Source of the DNA: Bidens hawaiensis | Taxonomy: Eukaryota > Streptophyta > Magnoliopsida > Asterales > Asteraceae | Direction: 5' to 3' | NCBI GenBank assembly: GCA_021521415.1 | Contig: JAIQDT010001112.1 | Span: forward strand, 1-64,000 | DNA: 64,000 nt | Part shown: in pieces, positions 38,401 to 53,400 of the stretch | Layout of the letters: every line of letters starts with the position of its first letter | Numbering within the stretch: the stretch's first letter is position 1 | Position numbers and translations under genes: made by a program | The notes under the pieces: generated by a model | The model's database searches: none | What the model saw: the letters and a program-made list of their open reading frames with translations, nothing else | Told to the model about the DNA's origin: nothing

Positions 38401-41400
38401 CAAGGCCATGATATTCATGTAGCTAAGGAAGTTATGAAATGCCATGATATCATGTAACTAAGCTCTGTTTATAAAATGCAAAACATACTCAAAATCACCA
38501 AATTATAAACAAATTAGACACCAGGTCCAATTAATGCAACACAAAATAGAATCTGAATCAACAATATGACAACTTTTAATCTTCTGCAGATAATTTGACA
38601 CATATATGAAAACCCTAAAAGCAAATCACAAAAATCAGTATACCCGAGACAAACATGAATTTGGCCTCCTGCTTCCAGTAGCAAATACCAAAGACCGTCA
38701 TATCAATTGCAAATGTTGCGAAAGTAGGAGAAAGTGGAAGGTGAAGTTGAGTTCTGGCAGCCAAAGATCACAACACGTATGATCGGTAGAAGAAAAACGT
38801 GGTGCTAAAGCATGGTACCAGATCGGAATATGGGATTGAAAGCAAGGTTTAAGTTGAGGTAACTGTTAGATTACAAAAACCATGTACAACTCACTATGCT
38901 CTTGGTACAACCACTGCTACATACTTTTATACAAAAATGTTATATTACTAGCATTTTACCTGCCGCGTTGCGGCGAGGGTGCGAAACTGGAACCAATGAA
39001 AATAACGGTGTCTAAACGTAACCACAAAATCAGTTGGTCGTTGATCTAACATTAATTTTGAGACTTTATATACAAAAACAAATTACATTACACCGTGACA
39101 ATACCTCTGCAGTCACACGACCACCCAACTATAACCACCATCACAGTTTTCTATAAACTATTACAGAAATGATATGAAATTACCTTTGCAAATGAAGCTA
39201 CATCAAGTACTTGTACAACAGGTACATATTGCTGCAACTGTTTGTTGAGTCAAGATTTGACAAAAAACTGATCAGATGAAATATTGGAATCTTCTCAACC
39301 TCCTCAGAATTCGCTAAGTATGGATCCGAGTACACCTCAGACCTCCGAGCATGCTTTTACTTAGCCGGGTACGATATTTTGTCTATCGGGCTGAATTATC
39401 TTCGCTAAGTCTCCTTTAGTGAATATCCGAGCAGGGTTTGCAAACTAGTGCATTACCGGGTATGGTTCACTAGTATATGCAAGTCCGGGCAAGGATCACT
39501 TTATCAAGCAGGATTGTTCTTCTTAGCCAAGTAAAGTTCACTTCCGAGTAAGCTTTAGGCTAACCAAGCTCATGAAGCCAAGAAATTGGAAGACCGGGCA
39601 AGGTATTCATAAATAAGTATGGTCCAAGTAGGCTTGATGATCTAATGATATATCTCAAGTATCATCGGGCAAGGTTCAACTTAAGCAAGGAACAGTGCAG
39701 CCGAGCACACTTTGCTAATAAGTTATTTTCTAACAAAGGGTTGAAGGGACCATTGAAGAACAAGGTTGCTCATAAGGGTTTGTCTGGCAAAGTCAAGAAG
39801 ATTGAAGTCTACCCGGTGAGTATTTTACTTGGTAAAATACTCTTCAAGTAAAGTCTACCCGGAAACTGATCCCGAGCACAATTCTATTTTACCAAGTTAT
39901 GAAGGATGGCCGAGCATACTCGGAAAGACAAGATTGATGCAAAGCCTACCCGGAAGACTTGTTTTACACTTAGAATATTTCTGAATATGTAATTTGAATA
40001 TGTATTATCGGATAGGGTTTCTTGAAGGAATGACAGCTGTCCACAGGTGTCAGGCCTATAAATAGAATAATTTAGGGCAACCTGGGGACACACACACAAC
40101 AAGGAAGACAGTCACATTTATTAAGAAAGAATATTATGTGTGACGACTGAAACCTTCCTTATCAAGAAACCCTAAAACAATTATCCACTTTGTATGATTC
40201 ATTTATATAAATGGAAATCTTTTGAGTAAATCTTGTTTGTGTTGATTACCTTTGAATACTGTTTAAGCAACCATTTGTTTGTTATTGATTCTTCCTTTAA
40301 CAAACGGTGAACTTTCTAAATATAGCAACCCGTCATTAACTCCCTTGTCACCACATCAATTTGTGTGAGTTATGTGTCACACCCTCAAAATCCACTAACA
40401 GAGTTTTACCGTCAATGGGTGTGAACTAACAGGATCGGAATCATTAGTTATAATCAAACACCATAAATAAAGTTTTCAAACCACGAAAGATATAAGTTTA
40501 AATAAGTGCGGAAGCGTAAATTCGTAAACCAAGTGTTGCGTCACACAGGACGACTTAAAACCCAATTAATGACAGCTTAGAAACAAGTTTGCGAAAACGA
40601 TAGAGTTCAATGAAATGCATGTTCCTATACCGCGCGCCCGCCTCGGCTACCTGAGAATAACATACTAAAAGTGTCAACACAGGGTTGGTGAGTTCACATG
40701 TATAAATAAAGAAAATGTTTGCGTTTAAGTGTTTGCGTTTTGCGTTTGCGTTACTAGATAATGTTATGTCAATTATATATCGATAGGTAGCTAGCCTATA
40801 AAACAAGTATTACTAACTGTTCGACACCGAAGCTGACTGTTTATCAATTGCCTTGCCACCATGTCTACCACGACCATGGAAAATGTGTTAGCCAAAATTA
40901 CACCCACTCGACCTCCAATCGAGTTTAGAGTTGGGTGGGGTTTGTCAAACCCAGTAGTACTACTCAACAGTGACTCGCTATTATCCAAATATTAAACGGT
41001 TCGATGTTATGAAGGACTTTAGTTGGTTCGCTTGCCACTTAGCCTTACAAGTGATATATAATTAATAACAAAATCTAAAGCGTTTTGAAGTATGTTATCT
41101 CCCCCAAGTAAAAGCGTTTAAAAGAGTAAAAGGGGAACGTGAAACTCACTGTTTGCGAAGAATTCAAAAACAAGTCAACCGAGATATGCTTGTCATAGAA
41201 AATCCTCACTAGCGTTCTAAAACAAAAATGAGATTTTCTAAGTGTTGGAACTATTATTGAGTCTCTAGACTCGGCACATAATACCTATGCATGAGATACG
41301 TTTCGTGTTTCGTTTGTGAATTATGTGTGACTCGACAAACACATTGGTGACACGTTTCATGTGTAAACAACTACATAAGTATCAAGTACTAACATTACAC

Positions 41401-44400
41401 ATTACTAGCAATCCTTCCCCACAAGGGAAATTTAGTCAAAAACATAGCAATTATCTAGCAACAAACACGTTTCATGTATTTTCACATAGTACAGCAGCTA
41501 GTTTTATCAAAACAGATTTCTACTTGAAAGATTACTCTATTCAACAGATCATAACATATCAATTAATTCACCAAAAATCATCACAAAAGCACACATGAGT
41601 TAGGTTTCCAGAACTATTTTTTTGTATTTTTATTCCGCATAGTTTTCTCACAAAGACCAAAACATTACAGTAACTCACAGCAGTCAAAATCAAGCGCAAC
41701 AGAAAGATATTTGTTATTACCGTTAAATGGTAATTCCAATTAATGCAAGACCAATTGGGTTATATTTTTAACTCAATATGTTAGCTTCCAGAAGTGGAAC
41801 TGACCCATTTGGTCTTGTAGTTTATGAGATATGACAATTACAAAACAGCCTAACAGCAGACCTCACAATTCAGACTTGCACTTCAGTTTTGTAAAATAAT
41901 AAAAGTTAACTTCTACACGTCCAAAAATTACAAAATTGGACTTTATAAAAACTAGACTCAACCTAGTACACTGTAGTGTTAATAATTTCGACCAATTACC
42001 ACATTAACATTCAGTTACAGTCGTCTAAACATAAACTTAACAATTTGTCCAGTACCAGTTTACATCAAAACTCAACATAACAACAATCTATGAACCATAA
42101 TCCATGCATATAACACTCTAGTCACAATATTTACCAACTATGCATATCAATATCACATTACACACATAGTTAGGGTTTTTCTTGAAAGTTTAAATCAAAG
42201 AACAAGCGATTAACAAACAACAATAACACAACTAGTTATCAATTCACTAGCAAATCATCATCAAGCATGTAATCAAACCTTAACTCATCTTAATCATCAA
42301 TTTCGTGACTTAGGGTTTTGGATTAACCCATTCAATATCAAAATTAAACATATATAACGCATAGAGGAGTTGTTAATACCTTCCTAGCACCTTAATTCTT
42401 CAACCAAACTTGAAAATCCTTTTATGTATGTGTGTGTAGTGTGACGGCAGCCAAGGGAGAAGAAAGGGGGGCCGATCGGGTTTGGGAGGGGAGGGAAGAG
42501 GTTAGGGTTTTGTTAATATTATTTAATAATAATCATATTACACAATGTCCCCTCTACTTCTAGTTATTACTTTTCTAGTGTAAACAATTAGTTCTTGCTT
42601 CTTGTGTTTAACATTACACATAACATATCAAGTAACACATAAACCTAACACATAATTTTCAATTACTTATTGTTTTGATGTTTGTCGTTTGTTCACCAAT
42701 GGTTTGAGTCAACTCATTTGCGTTTCGGTGAAATCCCGAAAACTACATGTGTAGTGATTTGTCAAGCGTCATTTAAAACCCTAGTTTAAATGTAATGAGA
42801 TGTGCGTTATAGATCAAGTGATCTTAAGTTTGAATTGACGGAGTTTGAATTAACGGAGTTAACCTGAAATTGACGAGTGTCACGTTATGACATGATTCGA
42901 GTAAGATCCAGCTGAAATCGGGGACCTGATAAGTGGTATCAGAGCCTGTTGCTGCTATTTTGGAAAGATTCTTGTTGCTAATTGAAGATTTGAAGAAAGA
43001 TGACGTAAGCAGACCACTGTTTCATTGATTTGTGACGTCAGCATCTCTGTTTTTCATTTTTCTTCCAGATCTACAATATACCGGTGTTTTCTCTTCCTTA
43101 TTTCAATTAAAGCTTTAATCTTTATATCTAAATCTTGCTCTAATCATATCAGACACATCAAATCTGAACAACCTGTTTTCAGATCTGATTATTTTTATAA
43201 CTTTGATTTTTACTAAGAAACTGATTTTTTAAGTCTTTGAAAATGTCTGGATATGAGGAACAAGAGGTATCTACTAACAAGATACCAAGATTGTATGGAC
43301 ATGAAAACTTTACCAAGTGGAAAGTGCTTTTTGAAGGAGCAGTTTGCTACAATGATGTTGATATGTGGAACTCCATCAAGAATGGTCCACAAGCTGCAGC
43401 TGAAGAAGGTGCAAATACAGCTGGAACTGCAGCTCTAAGAGAAAGAATGAGAAAGGTGGATGATAGAGCCTTAGCTATGATTAAGCTAGGACTGTCTTGG
43501 GAGATTTTAACCAAGGTGGCACATCACACAACTTCCAAGAAAATGTATGATGCCATCCTTGAGATGTATGAAGGGAATACTGAGCTAAAGACCATAAAGA
43601 AGCAAAGATTGAATCAACAGTTGGAAAGGTTCAAGTATAAGGAAGGAGAAAGGTTGAAATCAATACTAGAACGCTTTCTAAGTATTGTGAATGAGTTGAG
43701 GACAACTGATTATGTCATGACTGACTTTGATTTAAACACAAAGTTACTCAACTCAATGCCAAAAGAATGGTATACTGCTTGCAAGTTCATCCTTTAGAAG
43801 CATAATTTCCATGACTTGAAATTGGATGATGTGATATGCTTCCTTCAGGCTGCAGAACTGGAAATGATAGAGAATGAAATGATTAAAGAAGAAAGACCAT
43901 GCTTCAATGTTTCAAATGCATTGATTGCACCCATGGGAAATTTGACTACCAAGAATCAACAACAAATTCCCATTATTGAAGAACTAGTTGAGCACAATGT
44001 TGATACTCCAAAGTCTTTTATTAGTGGTAGCACAAGTAATCAAGGAAATCAGCAGAGATTCAATGTGCAATTGATTGATGACACTGATACTGCCTCAATG
44101 GCAAATGGTAATGTACCTCACTCTAGTGGTGGAAATGGTCAAAGAAATGAAACACAGGCATTGCTGTCTATGTTTATTGATTCATATATTGCATTTGTTG
44201 CAAAGAATCTAATTCACACAAGTGTGGTACAAGATGATTTAGAGCAAATTGATGCAGATCATTTAGAAGACATGGATTTGAAGTGGCAAGTTGCCATGTT
44301 AGCTTTGAGAAGAAAGAGGTTGTATAATAGAACTGGTAGATCTCTGGTTTCTGGTCCTAATGAGAGGATTGGATTTGGCAAGTCAAAGGTAATCGGCTAC

Positions 44401-47400
44401 AATTGCCAACAGCCAGGACATTTTGCAAGAGAATGTAACTTGCCAAGGAATTATCAGATGAATCAATTCCAAAATCAACAACCAAGAGGTCAGCAGCAAT
44501 ATCAGCAGAATCAGCAAAGAAACAACAACCAAAACTTCAACAACAACTTCAATCCCAACAACAATTACAATCCCAACTTTAACAACTTTCAGCCTCAAAT
44601 GAATAATCTTAATCAAGGGGTGCATAAGAATCAAGATTTTCAAATGAACAATAATCAGAACCTTAAGCAGTTCAAAATGTTCCAAACAACATTGTTCCAG
44701 CCAACCAAAATCAACCAAGAAACCAAGGAAATGTGGCAGTTACTACACAACATGAAGGTAACTTTGATTGGAGCAATCATGAAGAAGACATTGCAGATGA
44801 TATCAAGAGAGCAAATGTGGCATTCATGGCTATAATTGAGAAAGAAACTGCATCTTCATCTCAGGTACAATATGCTCCTACTATTGATTTAAATGAACTT
44901 ATCAATGAATTGAAAACAAAAGTAGGCAAGCTGGAAAGTGAGTGTTTTAGGAAACAAAGTATCATCAACACATATGAGGTAAGTGAATTGATAAGTGAGG
45001 AAAGAATGAAAAGTTTGGAAGAGGACTGTATAAACAGCTACAGAGCTCAGAAAAGGTTCACAACTGAAATAGATGGGTTGAAGAAAATGGTTATAGAATA
45101 AAAGGTACAGAACAGAAAACTACAAGCTGATAATGAATTTTTGAAGAACTTGATCTCCACTGGAAACATCTGTGGAATTTTAAATCAAGTTAAGGAAGAA
45201 GACAAGTACAAAGTAGTACCACCACCATTCAACAACAACTTTATGCCATTTTGTTGTGAAGAAAGAATTGAAGGAAGAAAAGTCATTTGGAGTTCAAGTC
45301 TCTGAAGATGACCTTGAGTCAATTGATTTACATCAAGATGACTTGAGTGACTTGAGTGATCAAATTACTGAAGAGGAAATCAAAGCTGCTGAAATAGGAA
45401 GAATATACAAGAAACCAGAGTCTGTTGATCAACTTCCAAAGTATCCACCAGTCCCACCAAAAATGAAGAAACAAAATGATAAGATGAAAAGAGAACAGGT
45501 ATCTTTTGACATTTGTGAAAAGAAGAAGATAAGCTACAATGCAGTCAGGCCACCAAGCAAGGCTGTGTTGGAAAGGATAAAGCAAAACAAAACGGAGAGA
45601 ATAACTGAAGAAGTTGAATAAGAAAACTTTATCCCAGTTTATCCAGTCTTCTCTAGTCATGAAGTATTGGATGTTGGAGAAGTAGAAACTATGGAAGAAT
45701 ATGAAAAGAGACAGTCAAGGGTTAGAGAAAACAGTGATGAAGAACCTATGATTATGGAAAAGGTTATCTTTGTCAAAAGCAAACTTGACAGACAGGATAT
45801 CAAGATTGAGGAGTTTGTGCCTTTTTTAATTGCTTTTGATGGTTTAAAGAATCAGAAGACTCTAGGAGTCAAGACACCTAAGCCAAGTGAAAGGTCCAAG
45901 AAACAAAAAGAACATGAAAAATTTAAAGGCAAGGTATGGTGCAAGAATTGTGATGAATATGGTCATCACACAGACTCATGCAATGAGAGATTGAAATTTC
46001 AACCATTTCATGTCCCAGATAGAACAAAGTTTGGTCAAGACTTTGTCCTGTACAAACAAAAGTATGATGTATATCTAGGAAAAGGAAAGGTGTGTGGAAA
46101 TGAAACCATGAACAGAGAAGAAAAGAAATCTGAAAAGGAGACAAGGATTGAGAAGAAAGCTGAAGTAAAAACAAAGAAGTAAGTGACAGAATCAGCAAGG
46201 AGAAGTAAATCTCCAAAGAAGCATTAGAAATTGACCAAAAAGAACTATCAGCCATTGAGAATCAAACAAGATACTCAATCAGTCAAATCTGATGAATCTC
46301 AAGAATTATCAACAGTGAGAAGACAAAAAAAAAAGATGCATATCCTAGAAAGAAACCAAAAGAACTCACTGGTGATGAGAAGTTTTTGCTAAAACATGGA
46401 TATGAACCACATGGTTTCCATTCGAAACCCAAGATTGAAACTAAAGTTGAGATAGTTGCTGAAGTGAGAGACTATTCTGAAAAGAAAGATTATGTGATCA
46501 AAGAGTATAACACTGACTCAGCTGAATTACAGACCTCAACTTCACTTGTTAAAACCCCAAGAGAGTGTGGTTATGAAACTGATAATTCAGACAACTTAGA
46601 AGTCACTCATGAAGATTCAGAACCAACAACACTCACTTCCCAAGCTGTCAAAGAAACTGAAATTGATGAGTTGCAAGCTGTAGAAGCTTGCACTTCATCA
46701 CTCAACTAATCAAACTCTTTCTTTTGTGTAGGAACAGTCCACTCATTTAAATGAAATATGGTATATAGATAGTGGTTGTTCTAGGCACATGACTTGTGAG
46801 AAAAGATCACTTGTTAATTTGAAGAAAAGTATGAAGGACCTGTAGCATTTGGGAGTGATGAAAATGGTGAAAATATTGTGGGGAAAGGAATCTTAACAAA
46901 TGGAAAGGTTTCTTTTGATAATGTGTTTCATGTTGAAGGTCTTCAGTATAATCTACTGAGTATATCACAAATCTGTGATAAGGGATACAAAGTCAGTTTT
47001 GATTATTCTCATTGTTTCATCTTAAAACCTGAGTTTGTCATTCCACCTGAAATGATTATGATGATGGCACCAAGAAATGGCAACTTGTATGAACTGAATA
47101 TGAAAGAAGTTGTTTCAAGAGGGGGTGCATGTTTTGTTTTCAAAGCCACTAAAAATGAGTCCAAATTGTGGCATAGGAAACTGTGTCATGTGAACTTAAA
47201 GAACATGAATAGAGTTGTCAAAGGTGAGCATGTCATAGGCTTACCTACAAGAGAGTTCAAATTGGAAGATCATTGTAATTCATGTCAAAATGGAAAACAA
47301 CACAAATCTACTCATAAGCCTAAGCTCATCAATTCAATTGATCAAATACTTGAATTACTTCACATGGATCTTTTTGGTCCTGTGAGTGTGCCAAGTATAG

Positions 47401-50400
47401 AAAGAAAAGATACTGTCTTGTGATCATTGATGACTATTCAAGATACACTTGGGTTTATTTTCTAAGTACCAAAGATGAGACTGCAGAGTTGATTAAGGGT
47501 TGTGTTACAATGATTGAGAACAAGTTGAATAAGAAGGTTAAAATGATGAGAAGTGACAATGGTACCGAGTTCAAGAATGGAGTTGTGCAAGAATTTTGTA
47601 CAAAAAAGGGAATACTTCAACAATTCTCAGCTCCTAGAACTCATGAACAAAATGGTATTACAGAAAGAAGAAATAGAACTTTAATTGAGGCTGCAAGAAC
47701 CATGTTAGCAGATGCTAATCTGCATGTTACCTTTTGAGCTGAAGCAATAAACACTGCTTGCTGTGTTCAGAACAGGGTGCTTGTAAACAAAAGGCATAAC
47801 AAGACTCCATATGAAATATTCCACAGCAGAAAGCCTTATATCAAGTTTTTCAAGCTCTTTGGATGTAAATGTTTTCTTTTGAACACTAGAGATTATTTGA
47901 ACAAGTTTCAAACAAAGTCTCTAGATTGTTTCTTTGTTGGTTATTCTACACACTCAAAAGCTTACAGAGTATATGTGAAAGACTATTTGAGTGTCATAGA
48001 ATCATCTGACATCATTTTTAATGAGAATCAATTCAATACAGTTGATGGTGCAGCATTGCTGTTTGATCATGAAAAGTTAATAAGGTCTTTCAAGATTTAT
48101 CCTGAAGACTTTGATGATTCATTCTACAAGACCAGTGTAACTGAAGAGAAAAAGAAGAAACCACTGGACTTAGAAAAATTGTGGAAAAAGGTTGCTAGAA
48201 AAGAAAAGTAATATACCTTTGTGAAGAATTCCTCAAATGATATTGTTGAACAAGCTCAATAAGATAATCAAGATGTTTAGAATGATCAAGTTCAGAATGA
48301 GGAAGGCTCAAGCAACCAAGCAAGTGAAGAAGAATCTGCATCTACTGCAAGATTTCAGCATTTATTTAAAAGCTTAAATATTGGAAACAATGGTGCATCT
48401 ACTTCAGGACAACATAATGATGAAGCACCCGAATTTTATGATGCAGAGACTGATTTGATCATTGAAGAACAGGAACTCAATTAGTCAAATCTTGACACAA
48501 CTGTGTCTACAGATATGATTGTTCAAACTCCTTATGTGGAAAAGAATCATCCTTCTGAAAACATCATTGGATATTTGCATTAAAGAGTTACAAGAAGTCA
48601 CTCAGAATTTGCAAACATCTGTCTTTACTCCTGTTTTCTATCCCAAATAGAACCTAAGAATATTGCTCAAGCACTGAAAGACAATAGTTGGGTGGAAGCC
48701 ATGAATGAAGAATTGGCACAGTTTAGAGATCTACATGTGTGGGATCTTGTTGATAAGCCATTTGACAGATATGCAATAGGAACCAAATGGGTTTTTTGGA
48801 ACAAAAGGGATGAGAGGGGTTTGGTGATTAAGAAAAAAGTTAGACTTGTGGCTCTGGGATGTCTTCAAGAGGAAGGAATAAACTTTGTGGAAGTCTTTGC
48901 TCCTGTAGCAAGACTTGAAGCTACCAGGATCTTTCTTGCGTATGCTGCCTCAAAGAACATTAAGGTGTTCCATCTTGATGTTAAGTCTGCATTCCTAAAT
49001 GGAAAGATATATGAAGAGGTGTATGTAGCTCAACCTCCATTTTTTGAGGATCCTTTGTATCCAAACAGGGTGTATAAGCTAAACAAATCCCTTTATGGAT
49101 TGCATCACGCTCCTAGAGTATGGTATGATGAGCTGTCAAATCATCTTATTTAAAATGGTTTCAAAAGAGGAGCCATTGACAAGACACTCTTCTACAAAGG
49201 AAAGGGATCAAACTTGCTTCTGTTACAAGTGTATGTTGATGATATCATCTTTGGTTCTACAAATGAAAAAATGTGTATGGAGTTTGAAGGGGTAATGAAG
49301 TCCAAATACAGCATGAGTTCAATGGGAGAAATGAACTTCTTTCTAGGATTACAAGTTCAACAAAAGGCTGAAGGGATCTTCATTCATCAAAATAAGTATG
49401 TGTAGGACATCTTGAACAAGTTCAACTGTCATGAGTACAAAACTGCCTCAACTCCAATGGATACCAAGGAAAAGATGATTGCAAATGAAAAGGGAGAGCC
49501 TGTAGATGAACATTAATACAGAGCAAAAATAGGATCTCTGATGTATCTGACTGCTACAAGACCAGATATCATGTTTGCTGTATGTGTGTGTGCAAGATTC
49601 CAATCAAGTCCAAGAGTCTCCCACATGAATGCTGTTAAAAGAATATTCAGATATTTGAAGGGAAGACCAGATTTGGGAATTTGGTATCCAAAGAATCAAT
49701 CATTTGATCTGATTGCCTGCACAGACAGTGATTATGATGGCTGCAATATGAGTAGAAAGTCAACATCAGGAGGATGTCAATTCTTAGGAGAAAGGTTAGT
49801 GTCATGGCAATGCAAGAAGCAAACAACTGTCTCAATCTCAACTGCAGAAGCTGAATATGTTGCTGCATCTGCCTGCTGTGCACAAGTTCTATGGATTCAG
49901 AACCAGATGCTGGACTATGGTTTGAATTTTCAGAACACCCCTATTCTTATTGATAATACTGCTGCATATTTTACTATTAAGAATCCTGTTCAACATTATA
50001 AGATTAAGCACATTGAAATCAGACATCATTTCATCAGAGATTGTAGTGAAAGAGGTTTGATTGAAATGCAAAGAGTTGATACAAGTGACAATTTGGCTGA
50101 CCTATTCACCAAACCACTTGATTGAACCAGGTTCAACTTTCTTTTGAAAGCCCTGGGAATGATCAACTCTGATGAAATCTGATTAAGGATGTGTGCTTGG
50201 TTGTATACCTCTATGTGCTAATTGATAACTTTGTTTAGAGGTTTCACAAATTGAATGTTATGTGAATATGCTTGAGTGTGATACTGAGTATGCTACTGAA
50301 TATGTTGACTGTTATGTGCTTTGACTGATTATGTGTGCAAAGAATGACATGATTGATTTGATTAATATGTTTGCATGTTTATCAGTTAATGTGTGTTTGT

Positions 50401-53400
50401 GATGTTAAGATAAGTAGTATTGTTATGAATTATCTGCTAAAATGCTTATCTGACATCACTGCATAATTGGTTGAATATGTGCTTTATCTGATCCTCTAGT
50501 GTTATTAAGATAGGATAGACATTGAATGGTAGTGATGTCTGCTTGTCTTGATGATGTTATGTTTGATTAAGATTTGACTAAGTGCTGCAACTGTTTATGT
50601 CAAAATGTGTTTTATGTCAAAATTAAGTGATAAAATGAATTTTCTAATGAATTTTTGCATAAATACTCTATTTTGAATCAAAACATGAGCATGTTGTTAA
50701 TGGTGTAGAGACATAATAATACTATTCATTTCAAGCTTTAAAGAAGCTTAAAAGGAGGATTTTTCAATGAAAAAGTCTCAGGTAGTTATCTTTTCTGAAA
50801 AATATGTCATTTTCCTAGTTGGAGGGACATACACCAATGTATGTTTGGTCCTGCAATCTGCAAAGATTAAAAGGATAGCCATTAACCAAAAAACTGAAAG
50901 CATTTGGGGCAATTATAACTTATTTTCTATTCCTTCACTTAAAACTATGTCAATAGCTCTGACCTTGAAAGGACATATGCTCACAATGTATGTTTGGTCC
51001 TGTTAACCACCTGTGGTCAAACAGAATAACCATTTACCTGACAATTAAGACACATTGGGGTGATTGAACATTAAACTGAATATAATGGGAAATGATAGTA
51101 CATTGACTACTTAGCCAATCATATGGATTTATTAGGCTAAAAGGGCTCTTAGTACAGTCATTGACATGTATGGTTTCTTTCTCATGATATGTAAAATCTA
51201 AGGTGATATAAATTTAAAGAAAATGCTAAAATTTATGTGGAGTTACGTTGCTGTCTATGCATGTTCCTAGATAAATCTTTTCAAATGATAGGCAGAAAAG
51301 TGATTATCCAGTCATACACAAGCCTGTTGGTCTTTTGTTACCTTAAATTGTTAGTGCACGGTTTTGCGTCTTGAGTCTTTGTATTTATCGTTATTGTTTT
51401 GTTTATTAATTAATGTAATAATTAGTTTATTTAATAGCTAGTTCGCTAAGTTATAGTCTAGTTCTCTAGGGGATGTTAGCGAACTAGACATTAAAAGTAT
51501 TCCCTCCTGATTCGTTAGGGGATGTTAACGAATCAGGGTGTGTTTCGCCATGTTAATGTTTGTAACGAAGGAGAGGCTGGTTCGCTAGGAGATGTTAGCG
51601 AACCAGATCACCTTCTATATATAGTGAACTCCTGTTCACGTTTTATATAAGTTTTGAGTGGATTAACGAACTGCTGTCCAATCTCTCTCTCAAGTTTCAT
51701 CTAATATTATACAAACACTACTGATAACATATTGATAATAGATATACATATATAACACTGAATTGATGTTAATTATGAGCTAGATCCTTAATCGTATTAA
51801 TAGTATATACACAGATCTGAGATCTGTTTGTTGTTATTGTTATTGATACGAATCATCGGGTTCCAACAAGTGGTATCAGATATGTTGGTGCTCATTACAC
51901 TTGATTTGGTGTTTTAATTATTTTGATATTATTAAGTTTTTCGTTTAAGAGGTTTTGAATTAATTTTTGATTGAATTGATTGAATTATGGTTTAGATTGG
52001 ACTAGATTTGTGGTGTTTAAGGTATTGGATAGGTTCGGATTAGTGGAATTGAGGTTTGATTTGAATTTGAGTGGTTTGGTATTGATTTCGGTTTAAGTCC
52101 GAAACAGGGTTGTGTTTTGGTCAAAATTGGTTTGGCTATTGATGTTAATCGGTTACGAGGTTTAGTGTATTGGATTCGGAATTTGATTACGAGAAGATTG
52201 ATAGGTTACTTGTACTATTTGGTTAAGATTTTGAAGAGTATTACAAATTTGGTATTTCTGGGTTTCTGGGTTTGATCTTCAAAATTTCAAGAAAACTTGT
52301 TTGAAGATTTGAATATTTGAAGATGAACGTAATTCGCTATCATCTGTATGGTGATTCGCTATATGTTTATCTGTTATTCGTTATCAATTTTGTTACTTCG
52401 CTACCTTGTTCGTTAATCAATTTGTGTGAGTTATTGGTTCGTGTTATCTAGTTCGTTAACTAGATTAACTAATTCGTGTGACACGCGTCCACGTTGGGAT
52501 TTGTGTCATAACAACCTTTGTCACGTGGCATAAGGTGTCAAAGTTTGTTACAAAACGGTTGATGCAACAGATGTTGCAACTTGATACCGAGATAGGTTCG
52601 CATTCAAAATGTCCAAGATTGATGAAGTTCAGTGACTTTGCCAAGTGGGAACCTCGGTTTCGTGCACATGTGGGATCTGTTCATCCTGACTGCTCATATT
52701 GTCTTTTTATGATGTTTATGTTGCACCAATGATTGGTGATGATACTATTGGGTATACTCCAAAAGTTGTTTCTCAATACTCACAAGAAGAGAAGAAAGCT
52801 TTAGAAATCGAGATAAAAGCGTATTCTACTCTGACTATGGCATTACCAGAGAATATCTTTCATCAAGTGGGTAGTATAAAGAGATGTGCTTCTTTATTTC
52901 AACATCTGCGTATGAGAAGCATGGGAAACACAGCTGAGAGTAAGAAAGTGATGATCAAGTTTCAGTTTCGAAACTTTAATCTATTGAAGGGAGAAACTGT
53001 TGAAGAGATGACTACAAGATTTAGTCATTTAATTGCTGAAATGGACAAGATGAAAATGGAAATTTCTGAAAGGGATAAAATTGACACTATTAAAAGTTTG
53101 CTTCCAAGTTCTTACTCAACATTTCTAATGGTTTTGAAAGAGAATGACTATTTTGTGAATGAGACTTGACGGCACTTGAATTTCTACAAAAGATCGAAGC
53201 TAGAGAATATGATCTTAAGTGTCAAAAATCCTCCAAAGAAAATCAAGATCCAGCTTTCTATGGTGGAAGTATGCCTCTTAGTTCAACGATATCTCCAATC
53301 ACTGCTTTTCTTACTCATGCTGCAAGTGAAAAAGAATCAACTATGTTTAATGATCCAAAAGTTTGTTTCTACTCTGCTGGTAATTCGGGTGGTTCTGGAA